From positions 1,736,001-1,800,000 of the forward strand of contig NZ_CP007151.1 of NCBI RefSeq assembly GCF_000830985.1: DNA of 64,000 bases. The letters run 5' to 3'. Position numbers and translations under genes: made by a program. Positions 20,096 to 29,924 of the stretch are shown in pieces; within the stretch, counting starts at the first letter, position 1, and every line of letters begins with the position of its first letter. This DNA is from Marinobacter similis. GTDB taxonomy: Bacteria > Pseudomonadota > Gammaproteobacteria > Pseudomonadales > Oleiphilaceae. The notes below the pieces were generated by a model. The model had not been told where the DNA came from, ran no database searches, and saw only the letters and a program-made list of their open reading frames with translations.

Positions 20096-21196
20096 ATGAC
20101 AGAATTACGGGTACTGACACCGCACACCGCCATCGCGGAGGAACAAGCCACCCGGGACGGTCGACAGCGTCGTTTGCTGCGTTCGTTCCTGCCGGAAATG
20201 GTGCAGTTGGAGCGTCTGTTGGCGGAGGCTCCGAGGTCGGTGACGACCCGGATTCTGGATCGCATACCGGTTGCTGACATGTCGTTGCCCATCTATCGGG
20301 TGGATCTCGGCTCTGAGCGACCAGATGCGTCATCGATGGTGTTGGTTGGCGGGGTGCACGGCCTGGAGCGCATTGGTACTCAGGTGGTCATGGCCTGGCT
20401 GGAATCCGTGCTGGCGCGGCTGCGCTGGGATGACAGCCTGCGAAAGTTGCTGCAAACCGTACGGGTGACCATCCTGCCAATTCTCAATCCCGGTGGCATG
20501 TTCCTGAATCAGCGCAGCAATCCGGGTGGTGTGGATCTGATGCGTAATGCGCCAATTGTCGCCCAGGAGCGCAGTGCCTTCATGCTGGGCGGTCAGCGAT
20601 TATCGGGCCGGTTACCCTGGTACATCGGAGCCCCTGAGCAGGGTATGGAAGCAGAAAACCTGGCGCTTGAGTCGGTGATTAACGATGTGGTTCCGGGACG
20701 GCCGTTTAGTGTGGCCCTGGATTGTCACTCCGGCTTTGGCTGGAAGGACCAGATCTGGTTTCCCTATGCCTACCGCCGTCGCCCAATGCGGCGTATCGCC
20801 TCGGTGATGGCGCTAAAGCTGATCTGGGAGCAGGCGTATCCGAACCATGATTACCAGTTCGAGCCCCAGTCGCGCCATTACCTGACCCATGGCGATCTTT
20901 GGGATTACTTCTACAAGCAGGTGAATCGCACCAGCGACGGGGTGTTCCTGCCGCTCACGCTGGAAATGGGATCCTGGCGCTGGGTGCGTAAAAGGCCACG
21001 GCAATTGTTACGGCTCGATGGGCTGTTCAATCCACAGGCTCCGCACCGTCACAAACGTGTTTTGCGAAGTCACCTGGCCTGGTTGGACTTCCTGCTCAGT
21101 GCCGCGGCCGCCCATGAAAACTGGTTGCCGGCCAGGGAGCAGGAGTCCATGCTGAGAGAAGCTGCGATTATGCACTGGTATCGGGACGCTCAATAG
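20096..21196 (+). CDS. M14-type zinc deacylase (succinylglutamate desuccinylase/aspartoacylase-like)
   Basis: A 366-aa zinc hydrolase of the carboxypeptidase M14 clan. The likely metal ligands are His and Glu in GGVHGLERIG (about residues 83-92) and His in DCHSGFG (about 206). ILPILNPGGMFLNQR is also typical. The substrate is not predictable. No arginine-succinyltransferase genes are near, so a true AstE role is unlikely. The GGGGAGGTG ribosome site is strong. The next gene starts 1 bp after its stop, so the two are surely one operon. Confidence 0.82.
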   Translation: MTELRVLTPHTAIAEEQATRDGRQRRLLRSFLPEMVQLERLLAEAPRSVTTRILDRIPVADMSLPIYRVDLGSERPDASSMVLVGGVHGLERIGTQVVMAWLESVLARLRWDDSLRKLLQTVRVTILPILNPGGMFLNQRSNPGGVDLMRNAPIVAQERSAFMLGGQRLSGRLPWYIGAPEQGMEAENLALESVINDVVPGRPFSVALDCHSGFGWKDQIWFPYAYRRRPMRRIASVMALKLIWEQAYPNHDYQFEPQSRHYLTHGDLWDYFYKQVNRTSDGVFLPLTLEMGSWRWVRKRPRQLLRLDGLFNPQAPHRHKRVLRSHLAWLDFLLSAAAAHENWLPAREQESMLREAAIMHWYRDAQ

Positions 21197-21197
21197 T

Positions 21198-21932
21198 ATG
21201 GACTGGATTCTGTTGCGGGGGTTAACCCGTGAGCAGGCCCATTGGGGTGACTTTCCACAGCGCCTGCAGTTGGTATTTCCGGAACACCGTTTTCACCCGG
21301 TCGATTTACCGGGCACCGGTGTGCATTGTCGCGACGACAGTCCGGACACTATCGTCGGTATTCGTGAGGCGGTTCGGCGGCAGGTCGCTCACATCCCCAA
21401 GCCCTTCAGTATCCTGGCGCTGTCTATGGGCGGCATGGTGGCTCTGGACTGGGCCCAGCACGCGCCGGAGGGTGAAATTCAGCATCTGGTGCTGATCAAC
21501 ACCAGTTCCGGCTTCAGTCCATTCTGGCAACGTATGCGTCCAGGCGTCTGGCCACAGCTGGTCCGACTGCTGGCTCGACGCGAGCTGTTTGACCGGGAGC
21601 GAGACCTGCTCCGATTGACCTCCAATCGTGTTCCGCCCCTGGAATTGATCAAGCAGTGGTATCGTATCCAGCGCCAGCGCCCGGTCAGTGTCCGCAACGC
21701 GGGCCGACAGATAGCCGCCGCAGCCCGCTTTAAACCAACGCCCAAAAGACCCATGCCTGAAGCGCTGCTACTGGCCAGCCGGGGCGATCGAATGGTGCAT
21801 TGGAAGTGCAGTGCGGTCCTGGAAGAGCGCTGGCTGTGGACACTGAAGCTGCACCCGGATGCCGGCCACGATCTGGTTATCGACGATCCGGACTGGATTG
21901 TCCGACAATTGTTGGCTTGGCTGTCTCGCTAG
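21198..21932 (+). CDS. Alpha/beta hydrolase (BioH/pimeloyl-esterase-like fold)
   Basis: A serine hydrolase of 244 aa with the nucleophile elbow ALSMGGMVALDW (Ser at about 76). The C-terminal Asp and His lie in LLASRGDRMVHW and HPDAGHDLVIDDPDW. The start follows the M14 gene stop by 1 bp. It may act with the M14 enzyme on the same acylated substrate (inference). No biotin genes are nearby, so I do not call it bioH. Confidence 0.8.
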   Translation: MDWILLRGLTREQAHWGDFPQRLQLVFPEHRFHPVDLPGTGVHCRDDSPDTIVGIREAVRRQVAHIPKPFSILALSMGGMVALDWAQHAPEGEIQHLVLINTSSGFSPFWQRMRPGVWPQLVRLLARRELFDRERDLLRLTSNRVPPLELIKQWYRIQRQRPVSVRNAGRQIAAAARFKPTPKRPMPEALLLASRGDRMVHWKCSAVLEERWLWTLKLHPDAGHDLVIDDPDWIVRQLLAWLSR

Positions 21933-22038
21933 TAGTGGTTGCTTGACGCAACTCTCTGTTCGGGGCAGGCTCAGCGTTTGTCTGCCGGTGGCAGTCACCC
22001 TCAACCACTCTAAACCGTCTGGAACGGAGCCAACAACA

Positions 22039-22656
22039 ATGAAAATCTTTGAGACCAAAACCGCCCCGAATCCTCGCCGCGTGCGCATGTTTATGGCCGA
22101 AAAGGGCTTGCTCGAGAAGGCCGAGTTTGTCGAGATTGATCTGATGAAAGGCGAGAACCTGACACCGGAATACGTCGCAAAGAATCCGATGAAAAAAGTT
22201 CCGGTGATGGAACTGGACGATGGCACCTGCATTGCCGAAACCATGGCCATCTGCCGCTACTTCGAGGAAAGCTACCCGGACACCCCAAGTCTACTGGGTG
22301 ATACTCCGCTCGAGAAAGCACAGTTGGAACAGTGGATGCGGTGGATCGAGCTGTTTTTCTTCATGCCCACGGGCATGTGTTTTCAGCACACCAGCGGCTA
22401 CTTCAAGGATCGCATGAATCCGATCAAGGAGTGGGGCGAGGAGTGCGGCCAGCAGGTCGAGAAGTTTCTGCACTTCCTGAACAAGCAGCTAGAGGGTAAA
22501 GAATACATCTGTCTCGATCGCTTCACTGCGGCCGATATCAATGCCTTCACCACCATTGCCTTTGCCCGGGTGATCAATATCCGCATCAAGCCTGAGCAAA
22601 CCAATCTGCAGGCCTGGTTCGAGCGCATCAAGGCGCGGCCATCGGCACAGGTTTAA
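22039..22656 (+). CDS. Glutathione S-transferase
   Basis: A GST of 205 aa. The N-terminal thioredoxin fold has TAPNPRRVRMFMAEKG, the cis-Pro motif KKVPVMELDDG and the glutathione-contact ETMAICRYFEE. The helical C-terminal domain ends with DRFTAADINAFTTIAFA. The ATG at 22039 begins the conserved fold; the longer open frame upstream is not supported. The ribosome site is weak (GGAACGGAGCC). It is followed 48 bp later by a second, divergent GST gene. Confidence 0.9.
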   Translation: MKIFETKTAPNPRRVRMFMAEKGLLEKAEFVEIDLMKGENLTPEYVAKNPMKKVPVMELDDGTCIAETMAICRYFEESYPDTPSLLGDTPLEKAQLEQWMRWIELFFFMPTGMCFQHTSGYFKDRMNPIKEWGEECGQQVEKFLHFLNKQLEGKEYICLDRFTAADINAFTTIAFARVINIRIKPEQTNLQAWFERIKARPSAQV

Positions 22657-22704
22657 TGCTACTTGTGATGCCAAGCCGCCGATCATCTGAATCAGGAGAA
22701 TGCT

Positions 22705-23370
22705 TTGATTGATCTCTATACGTCGCCGACCCCCAATGGCCATAAAGTGTCCGTATTGCTGGAAGAGATGGGGGTTGAGTACAACCTGATCCCGGTCGAC
22801 CTGTCCAAGGGTGCACAGAAGACCCCGGAATTTCTGGCGATGAATCCCAATGGCCGTATCCCGGTCATTGTGGATCGCGACAACGACGATTTCGTGGTGT
22901 TCGAGTCCGGGGCGATCATGATTTACCTGGCTGAAAAGTATGGCCAGTTCTACCCCGACGATCCCAAAGTGCGTTCGCGGGCGCTCCAATGGCTGATGTT
23001 CCAGATGGGCGGAGTGGGGCCGATGATGGGCCAGGCCAATGTGTTTTATCGCTATTTCCCGGAGAAGATCCAGCCGGCCATTGATCGCTACCAGCACGAG
23101 TGCCGGCGTTTGTTTGAAGTGCTGAACACCCGCCTGGAACAATCCCGCTACCTGGCCGGCGACGAGATCACTATTGCCGATTTCGCCAATTGGGCCTGGG
23201 TGCGTACCCATAACTGGTCCGGCGCCTCGGTGGAGGGTCTGGAGCATCTGATACGCTGGGTCAACGAGCTCTATGAGCGCCCCGGTTGTGTGGCCGGTAT
23301 TCACAAACCGGAGCGCCCGGGAAGTTCGGACGACCTGGTCAAGAGTGCCCAGACCATGGTAACTCGCTGA
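22705..23370 (+). CDS. Glutathione S-transferase, YfcG/YghU-like
   Basis: A protein of 221 aa resembling the nu-class disulfide-bond oxidoreductases (YfcG). It starts [20 protein letters not shown] and continues with [13 protein letters not shown] and [15 protein letters not shown]. Those enzymes bind two glutathiones and reduce disulfides. The start is a TTG at 22705 with AGGAGA 5-6 bp upstream. It is tandem with the preceding GST gene but not closely similar to it. Confidence 0.88.
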   Translation: MIDLYTSPTPNGHKVSVLLEEMGVEYNLIPVDLSKGAQKTPEFLAMNPNGRIPVIVDRDNDDFVVFESGAIMIYLAEKYGQFYPDDPKVRSRALQWLMFQMGGVGPMMGQANVFYRYFPEKIQPAIDRYQHECRRLFEVLNTRLEQSRYLAGDEITIADFANWAWVRTHNWSGASVEGLEHLIRWVNELYERPGCVAGIHKPERPGSSDDLVKSAQTMVTR

Positions 23371-23417
23371 GCATCGGGTAAAATCACAGCCTTGATGACA
23401 ACCGACAGGAGACCGGC

Positions 23418-24031
23418 ATGATCGCCTCGGCACAACTGACCTGTGCATTGGACAAGATTGATGGCGCCAACCGCGCGACCCGAACCGGGAAACCGTCGAT
23501 GGCGAGTCGTTGCCGCGGGAGTACGCCTACAGCCAGCACATGACCCGCTGGCTGTTTGCGCTGGAATCGGAGCCCTCCGAGCGGATGCAGATTGCCTGCC
23601 GGGCCCAGCACATCGAACGTTGGACCATTCCGCGCTCGGATTACCCGGAAGGCCGCAAAGCCTACTACCAATGGCGCCAGGCCTGTGGCCGCATGCACGG
23701 ACGCCGGGCCGCCGAGATCATGGCGGACTGTGGCTACCAGGCGGCCGAGTGCGAGAAGGTGGAAACCATTCTGACCAAGCGCGAGCTGCGCCAGGATGCC
23801 GATACCCAGTTGCTGGAAGACGTCGCCTGTATGGTGTTCCTGGAGCGTTACTTTGCCGATTTCTATGAAGAGAAAGCGGACTACGACCGGGAAAAGTGGC
23901 TGAGAATCGTTCGCCGGACCTGGGGCAAGATGTCGCCTCGGGGGCATGAGGCGGCGCTTAAATTAGCGGAGGGTATGCCTGCCCATTTGCTGGAGCTGTT
24001 GCAGGAGGCGCTGGCGGGAGCTGATGAGTGA
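23418..24031 (+). CDS. DUF4202 family protein (frame break)
   Basis: A protein of about 204 aa. Its N-terminus reads LTCALDKIDGANR, then after repair of one base near 23473 DPNRETVDGESLPREYAYSQ. Conserved-looking His and Glu residues (SQHMTRW, RAQHIERW, CRMHGRRAAE as read) suggest a metal-dependent helical domain, but no activity is established for the family. It ends at 24031, opposite trpC, with a palindromic element between them. Confidence 0.78.
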
Positions 24032-24053
24032 TGTAGGCTTCCAGTTGCGTGCA

Positions 24054-24162
24054 CGGGGCGGCGGGTAGAGCCGCCCAAAATTCGCTGTGAATACGTCCCT
24101 GTACGCTCGGCTCCGCCATCCATGGCTCCGCACGATTTTGGTCAGCTCTACCCGCCGCCCCG
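24054..24162. repeat. Modular palindromic intergenic element, copy A
   Basis: 28-nt arms at 24054-24081 and 24135-24162 are complementary at 26 of 28 positions; the outer 18 are perfect. They enclose a 53-nt core holding GCCATCCATGGC (a mini-hairpin with a CC apex) and TACGTCCCTGTA. The core closely matches that of the copy at 42266-42375, but the arms do not. It lies between convergent genes (DUF4202 and trpC) and could act as a bidirectional terminator or transcript stabiliser. Confidence 0.85.
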
Positions 24163-24185
24163 TTCTGGCATTTGAGTAAGCACTC

Positions 24186-24998
24186 TCAGAAAAACAGTTC
24201 CTGCAGTTTCTTGCCGGGATCTTCTGCACGCATAAACGATTCACCCACCAGGAAGCCGTAAATTCCCCGGTCGGTCATGGCCTGCACATCGGCGCGGGTC
24301 ATGATGCCGCTTTCGGTGATGCTCAGGCGATCCTTGCCAATGCGTTCGTGCAGGTCGAAGGTGGTGTCGAGCGACACCTCGAAGGTGTGCAGGTTGCGGT
24401 TGTTGATGCCAACCAACGGGGTTTTGAGGGTCAGCGCGTCGTCCAACTCTTCTCCGTTGTGCACTTCCACCAGCACATCCAGGCCGATTTCGTGGGCAAT
24501 GCCTTCCAGCTCCTGCATCTGGTCCTTGGTCAGGCAGGCCGCGATTAGCAGGATGCAGTCCGCGCCCATGGCCCGGCTTTCGTACACCTGGTAGGGCGCC
24601 ACCATGAAGTCCTTGCGGATTACCGGCAGGCCGCAGGCGTTGCGGGCGGCGACCAGGTAATCTTCGTGGCCCTGAAAAAAGTCCCTGTCGGTGAGCACGG
24701 ACAGGCAGGCTGCGCCGCCTTGCTCGTAGCTTTCGGCAATCACTTGCGGCTCGAACGGGTCCCGCAGGATGCCCTTGCTGGGTGAGGCTTTCTTGATCTC
24801 CGCGATTACCGCCGGCGCCTGGCTTTCAATCCGGCTGCGCAGGGCCTTGGCAAAGCCTCGCGTCGGCGCCTGGTCGCCCGCCATCGCCTTCAGGTCATCG
24901 ATGCTGACCTTCGCTTTGCGATCGGCAATTTCTTCCCATTTGCGCTCAACAATCTTGCGCAGGATGGTGGGGGTGCGGTCGGTGTGTCGGTCAGTCAT
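24186..24998 (-). CDS. trpC: Indole-3-glycerol phosphate synthase
   Basis: A TIM-barrel enzyme of 270 aa that closes the indole ring in tryptophan synthesis. Key segments are [13 protein letters not shown] (catalytic Lys), [57 protein letters not shown] and [12 protein letters not shown]. It is the stand-alone form, not fused to trpF. It is last of the trpE-G-D-C series on the minus strand, with 12 bp between trpD and trpC. Confidence 0.97.
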   Translation of the reverse strand: MTDRHTDRTPTILRKIVERKWEEIADRKAKVSIDDLKAMAGDQAPTRGFAKALRSRIESQAPAVIAEIKKASPSKGILRDPFEPQVIAESYEQGGAACLSVLTDRDFFQGHEDYLVAARNACGLPVIRKDFMVAPYQVYESRAMGADCILLIAACLTKDQMQELEGIAHEIGLDVLVEVHNGEELDDALTLKTPLVGINNRNLHTFEVSLDTTFDLHERIGKDRLSITESGIMTRADVQAMTDRGIYGFLVGESFMRAEDPGKKLQELFF

Positions 24999-25010
24999 GG
25001 GTGCTGTCGC

Positions 25011-26039
25011 TCAGAAACACTGTGAAAAGTCAGCCAGTTCGGACATCTTGCCGGCAGCCAGGCCAGAGCCGATGGCGTCCAGGGCCAGTTCTACCCCGTC
25101 TTTTGGAGTGGCGGCAAGTCCCGCTACGTAAATCGCTGCGCCGGCGTTCAGGGCGATCATGTCGCGGGCTTTCTCGGCCATCTCGTCGTGGCCGCGACCG
25201 AAGGCGGCCCGGATCAGCTTCAGGGAGTCCTCGGAGCTGTCCACGGTCAGGCCGACCAGGGATTCACTTTTGATGCCCAGATCTTCCGGGGTGATGTCGT
25301 ATTCGGTGATCTCACCGTTTTTCAGTTCGGCCACGTGTGTGGGGCTGGCCAGGCTGATTTCGTCCAGCCCGTCCTTGGAGCACACCACCATGATGTGCTC
25401 GGAGCCCAGCCGCTGCAGAACTTCTGCCATCGGCCGGCACAGGTCCTTGGTGAACACCCCAAGCAGCTGGCGTTTTACGCCGGCCGGGTTGGTCATCGGG
25501 CCGAGGATGTTGAAGATGGTGCGGCAACCGAGTTCCTTGCGCGGGCCAATGGCGTGCTTCATGGCGCCGTGATGGGCCGGGGCGAACATGAATCCAACGC
25601 CGATCTGTTCGATGCAGCGGGCTACCTGTTCCGGCGACATGTTGAGGTTGATGCCGGCCTTCTCGATCAGGTCGGCACTGCCACTCTTGGATGACACGCC
25701 GCGGTTGCCGTGCTTGGCGACAAAGCCGCCGGCAGCGGCGACCACGAAGGCGGCCGCCGAGGACACGTTGAACAGGTTGGCGCCGTCGCCGCCGGTGCCG
25801 ACGATGTCTACCAGGGGTTCGGCCTTGACGGTGACGCCGGTGGCCAGCTCTCGCATGACTTCGGTAGCCCCGGTGATTTCATCGATGGTCTCGCTTTTGA
25901 GCCGCAGGCCCATCAGGAAGGCCCCGATCTGCGAGTCGGTGGCCTCGCCCTTCATGACGATGCGCATAACCTGTTTCATCTCGTCCCGGGACAGGTCCAG
26001 GTTGGAGGCAATCCGGTTCAGAGCTTCTTTCATGTCCAT
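25011..26039 (-). CDS. trpD: Anthranilate phosphoribosyltransferase
   Basis: It joins anthranilate to PRPP. The 342-aa protein has the glycine-rich PRPP loop [33 protein letters not shown] and [14 protein letters not shown] placed the start at the ATG at 26039 (MDMKEAL), which has GGAG about 10 bp upstream and begins at the conserved helix. ATGs at 26063 and 26078 are alternatives that would add only a few residues. The gap to trpG is short (under 50 bp), so the genes are co-transcribed. Confidence 0.96.
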   Translation of the reverse strand: MDMKEALNRIASNLDLSRDEMKQVMRIVMKGEATDSQIGAFLMGLRLKSETIDEITGATEVMRELATGVTVKAEPLVDIVGTGGDGANLFNVSSAAAFVVAAAGGFVAKHGNRGVSSKSGSADLIEKAGINLNMSPEQVARCIEQIGVGFMFAPAHHGAMKHAIGPRKELGCRTIFNILGPMTNPAGVKRQLLGVFTKDLCRPMAEVLQRLGSEHIMVVCSKDGLDEISLASPTHVAELKNGEITEYDITPEDLGIKSESLVGLTVDSSEDSLKLIRAAFGRGHDEMAEKARDMIALNAGAAIYVAGLAATPKDGVELALDAIGSGLAAGKMSELADFSQCF

Positions 26040-26086
26040 GGTGTTGGGGCTCTCCATTGTCATTGGCTGATCAGTCATTGGCTGAT

Positions 26087-26665
26087 TCAGCGTCTCAGGA
26101 AGTTGCGCAGCAGTTCGTGTCCCTGCTCGGTCATGATTGACTCGGGGTGGAATTGAACGCCTTCGATAGGCAGGGTCTTGTGCCGCACGCCCATGATCTC
26201 CTCGATGGAACCATCGTCGTTGCGGGTCCAGGCGGTCACTTCCAGGCAATCCGGCAGGGTGTTCTGGTCAATCACCAGGCTGTGGTAGCGGGTGGCCTGC
26301 AGTGGGTTGTTCAGGCCCCGGAACACACCGGTGTCCTGGTGGAAGACGGGGGACACCTTGCCGTGCATGACCCGACCGGCGCGGATGACGTCGCCACCGT
26401 AAACCTGGCCGATGGCCTGGTGACCCAGGCAGATGCCCAGGATCGGCAGTTTGCCGGCGAAATGGCGAATCGCCGCCATGGACACACCGGCCTCATTGGG
26501 CGTGCACGGACCAGGAGAGACCACGATGCGCTCCGGTTGCAGTGCCTCGATCTGCTCCACTGTAATTTCGTCGTTGCGGTACACCTGAACGTCCGTGCCC
26601 AGTTCCGCCAGATACTGCACCACGTTGTAGGTGAAGGAATCGTAGTTATCGATCATCAGCAACAT
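26087..26665 (-). CDS. trpG: Anthranilate synthase component II (glutamine amidotransferase)
   Basis: It supplies ammonia from glutamine to TrpE. The 192-aa class-I glutamine amidotransferase has the nucleophile Cys in [13 protein letters not shown] (about residue 79) and the His/Glu pair in GVQFHPESI (about 168-176). It opens with [19 protein letters not shown]. It lies 17 bp downstream of trpE. In P. aeruginosa these two genes flank the R/F-pyocin cluster; here they are adjacent. Confidence 0.97.
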   Translation of the reverse strand: MLLMIDNYDSFTYNVVQYLAELGTDVQVYRNDEITVEQIEALQPERIVVSPGPCTPNEAGVSMAAIRHFAGKLPILGICLGHQAIGQVYGGDVIRAGRVMHGKVSPVFHQDTGVFRGLNNPLQATRYHSLVIDQNTLPDCLEVTAWTRNDDGSIEEIMGVRHKTLPIEGVQFHPESIMTEQGHELLRNFLRR

Positions 26666-26681
26666 AAATCGTTCCTCCGCC

Positions 26682-28169
26682 TCAGTGGTCGAAATCGTTG
26701 TAGGTCATGGCCACCGCGCGGAAAATTGCGCGGCCCTTGTTCATGGTTTCCTTCCACTCAAGGCGGGGCACCGAGTCTGCTACCACGCCGGCACCGGCCT
26801 GGATATGCAGGGTGTTGTCCTTGATCACCGCGGTGCGGATGGCGATGGCGGTGTCCATGTTGCCGTTGAACGACAGATAGCCCACGGCGCCACCATAAAC
26901 GCCGCGCTTGACCGGCTCGAGATCGTCGATGATCTCCATGGCCCGAATCTTGGGTGCGCCACTGAGGGTGCCCGCAGGCAGGGTGGCCCTCAGAACGTCC
27001 AGGCAGCTGGTGCCCTCGTTCAGGCGGCCGGTAACGTTGGAGACGATGTGCATAACGTGGGAATAGCGCTCCACGATCATCTTGTCGGTCAGGCGCACGG
27101 TACCGGTTTCTGCGACTCGCCCGGCGTCGTTGCGGCCGAGATCAATCAGCATCAGGTGTTCGGCAATTTCTTTCGGGTCAGCCAGCAGTTCCGATTCCAG
27201 TGCCTTGTCTTCGGCCTCGGTGGCGCCCCGCTTGCGGGTGCCGGCGATGGGCCGGACCGTCACTTCCTCGTCTTCCACCCGGGCCAGAATTTCCGGTGAG
27301 GAACCGACGATGTGGAAATCGTCCAGATCCAGAAAATACATGTACGGCGAGGGATTCAGTACGCGCAGGGAGCGGTACAGGTTCAGCGGCGGCGCCTCGA
27401 ACGGGATCGACATGCGCTGGGAGATCACCGTCTGCATGACGTCACCGTCGAGCACGTATTCCTTGATCTTGCCGACCGCGGCCTCGAATTTGTCCTGACT
27501 GAAGCCGGAAATGAAGTCGCTCTCGTCCACGGTTTTGCCCCGTAGGTGTGCCGGGGTGCGGGGAGCGTCGGCGGTCTGCCGATGTAGATGGCCTTCGAGT
27601 TCATCGATCCGGGCCAGGGCCTGTTCGTAGGCACCCTCGACGTTGGGGTCGGCATGGACGATCAGGTGGAGCTTGCCGCGCAGGTTGTCGAACACCACAA
27701 TCTCGTCCGACACCATCAGCAGGATATCCGGGGTGCCGATCTTGTCCGGCGGGCAGCTCTTGCGAAGGCGTTTTTCGATGTAGCGCACGGTGTCGTAGCC
27801 GAAATAGCCGACCAGACCACCGTTGAAACGGGGCAGTTGTTCCAGATCCGGGGCGTTGAAACGGGCCTGATAGTCCTCGACGAACGCCAGCGGATCTTCC
27901 ACCTCTGCCTCTTCCACCAATTCGCCGCCGCGGCGCACTTCGATGCGATGATCAAAGACTTTCAGCACCTCGTGGCTGGGTAGGCCGATGATTGAGTAAC
28001 GGCCCCATTTTTCGCCGCCCTGAACTGACTCGAACAGGTACGAATACGGGCCGCTGGCCAGTTTCAGATAGGTGCTGAGGGGCGTGTCGAGATCCGCGAG
28101 AACCTCGCGATAGACCGGAATCCGATTAAAGCCGGCGTGGGCGAGCTCGGTAAATTGCTCGGGTGTCAT
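26682..28169 (-). CDS. trpE: Anthranilate synthase component I
   Basis: A chorismate-using enzyme of 495 aa and the first committed step to tryptophan. The N-terminal tryptophan-binding region has [15 protein letters not shown] and [18 protein letters not shown] (feedback-site type). The C-terminal catalytic domain has [34 protein letters not shown]-box equivalent [13 protein letters not shown] and [13 protein letters not shown]. The ATG at 28169 has AGGGA upstream. The 237-bp gap to gph shows no Trp-rich leader or terminator that I can see, so attenuation is not apparent here. Confidence 0.97.
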   Translation of the reverse strand: MTPEQFTELAHAGFNRIPVYREVLADLDTPLSTYLKLASGPYSYLFESVQGGEKWGRYSIIGLPSHEVLKVFDHRIEVRRGGELVEEAEVEDPLAFVEDYQARFNAPDLEQLPRFNGGLVGYFGYDTVRYIEKRLRKSCPPDKIGTPDILLMVSDEIVVFDNLRGKLHLIVHADPNVEGAYEQALARIDELEGHLHRQTADAPRTPAHLRGKTVDESDFISGFSQDKFEAAVGKIKEYVLDGDVMQTVISQRMSIPFEAPPLNLYRSLRVLNPSPYMYFLDLDDFHIVGSSPEILARVEDEEVTVRPIAGTRKRGATEAEDKALESELLADPKEIAEHLMLIDLGRNDAGRVAETGTVRLTDKMIVERYSHVMHIVSNVTGRLNEGTSCLDVLRATLPAGTLSGAPKIRAMEIIDDLEPVKRGVYGGAVGYLSFNGNMDTAIAIRTAVIKDNTLHIQAGAGVVADSVPRLEWKETMNKGRAIFRAVAMTYNDFDH

Positions 28170-28406
28170 GTCTTGTTTCCCTGAAGTCTGATCTGCTTTC
28201 GGGCGGCTCGGGAGTTGGGCGGGCCGTCCGGATGGTTGCGTGCTGATCCGACCATAGCCAGTCAGCCGCCGGGCTGTTTCAGCCGGTACGCCATCGCCAC
28301 CATCGTGTCGCGCGGGTAGTGAGAGTGCCTCGCGCTGCAGTCAGATTCAGTCCCTGCACGGCAGGAATCTCCCGAAATGAAGTGATCAAGATAAAGTCCT
28401 TTGAGA

Positions 28407-29096
28407 TTACAAAAGCTCGGCCAGCGAATCAACAACCGCGTCTGCGCCCAGGGCATCCACTGACTGGCCAAAGTTATAGCCATAGCGGACGGCAACGCAA
28501 GGCAGGCCGGCCGCCAGGGCTGCATCAATGTCCGCCGACGAGTCGCCCACCATCACCGTGGTGCCGCGGGTGCCGCCCAGGGCTTCCATGGCGTGCAGCA
28601 AGGGAGCGGGGTCTGGTTTCTTGACCGACAGGGTGTCACCACCGACCGACAGATCGAACCAGTGGTCCAGGCCCATCTGTTCCAGCAGCGGCGCAATAAA
28701 CTGTTCCGGCTTGTTGGTCACCACCGCCAGTTTGCAACCGTGCCCCTTGAGTTTGGCAAGGCAGGCCTCGACGCCGTCATACACCACCGCGTGTTGACCG
28801 TTGATCTGTTCGTAGGCGTGGAAGAAAATCGCCAGGGCATCGTTGAACAGCGCGTCGTCTTTGGGTTGTGCCGGTTCCCAGTCGGTCTGTCGGGCCAGGG
28901 CGCGTCGCACCAGCACACTGGCGCCATTACCGACCCAATCACGAACCCGGTCGATGCCAACCGGTGATCGGCCCAGGTGCTCAAGCATCTGGTCCACGGC
29001 GGCTGCCAGGTCCGGGGCGCTGTCGACCAGGGTGCCGTCCAGATCGAACAGCGCCACTCCAGGCCAGCGCGAACTGAACAGGCCAGCCAGACTCAT
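28407..29096 (-). CDS. gph: Phosphoglycolate phosphatase
   Basis: A HAD-superfamily phosphatase of 229 aa that hydrolyses 2-phosphoglycolate, for example from DNA repair. It has the motif-I nucleophile FDLDGTLVDSAPDL, motif II VVTNKP and motif III/IV KPDPAPLLHA..MVGDSSADIDAA. The ATG overlaps the rpe stop in an ATGA arrangement. The order rpe-gph-trpE is conserved in Pseudomonas. Confidence 0.95.
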   Translation of the reverse strand: MSLAGLFSSRWPGVALFDLDGTLVDSAPDLAAAVDQMLEHLGRSPVGIDRVRDWVGNGASVLVRRALARQTDWEPAQPKDDALFNDALAIFFHAYEQINGQHAVVYDGVEACLAKLKGHGCKLAVVTNKPEQFIAPLLEQMGLDHWFDLSVGGDTLSVKKPDPAPLLHAMEALGGTRGTTVMVGDSSADIDAALAAGLPCVAVRYGYNFGQSVDALGADAVVDSLAELL

Positions 29097-29778
29097 TGGC
29101 CGATCACCTTGCGGGCCTGCTCCAGTTCTTCGCGCATAGCGTCGATGGTGGTCTTGTAGTCATCGGTGTTGAAAATCGCGGAGCCGGCGACAAAGGTGTC
29201 GGCGCCCGCTTCAGCGATTTCCCGGATGTTCTCGGTTTTCACGCCGCCATCGATTTCCAGGCGGATGTTGAAGTTGCTGGCGTCAATGCGCTTGCGCGCC
29301 TCCCGCAGCTTATCCAGGTGCCGGGAATGAATTTCTGGCCACCAAAGCCCGGGTTGACCGACATCATCAAAACCATGTCGAGCTTGTCCATGACATGATC
29401 CATGTAGTGCAGCGGGGTGGCTGGGTTGAAGACCAGGCCGGCCTTGCAGCCGCCATCACGGATCAATTGCAGGGAACGGTCAATGTGGTTGCTCGCTTCC
29501 GGGTGAAAGGTGATGTAGCTGGCGCCGGCGTCGATGAACTGGCGGATCAGGTCATCGACCGGAGACACCATCAGGTGAACATCGATGGGGGCGGTAACGC
29601 CATGCTTGCGCAGCGCCTCGCAGACCATGGGGCCAATGGTCAGGTTGGGCACATAGTGATTGTCCATCACGTCGAAGTGGACCACATCGGCGCCGGCGGC
29701 CAATACGTTATCAACTTCCTCGCCCAGGCGGGCAAAATCGGCAGACAGAATGGATGGGGCGATCAGGTATGGATTCAT
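29093..29778 (-). CDS. rpe: Ribulose-phosphate 3-epimerase (frame break)
   Basis: A TIM-barrel epimerase of about 228 aa in the pentose phosphate pathway. It has [53 protein letters not shown] and, after repair, LEIDGGVK and FVAGSAIF. One C is missing near 29322 (CACC to CACCC); correcting it gives ..[15 protein letters not shown].. through to a stop that overlaps the gph start. The ATG at 29778 begins the conserved barrel; longer upstream frames are artefacts. Confidence 0.94.
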
Positions 29779-29924
29779 GATGGCTCTCTCAGGATCTCTC
29801 AAAGACGTTGGCGCGCGCATGCGACGAGATGGACGTGTCGAGCAATCCCTGCCGCACAGAGTATAAAAGGAATGCTAGTCTAGCAGTTTGAAGCGCTTTT
29901 TTCGTAGCCAAAGAGTCAGGATCT

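Noticed and set aside
22489..23448. Minus-strand open frame of 319 codons over the GST genes
   Set aside because: Both GST genes beneath it are strongly supported on the other strand; the antisense product is not recognisable.
28262..28406. Possible trp leader peptide between gph and trpE
   Set aside because: The only short frame ends [13 protein letters not shown], without Trp codons, and no terminator follows before trpE, so attenuation is not supported.
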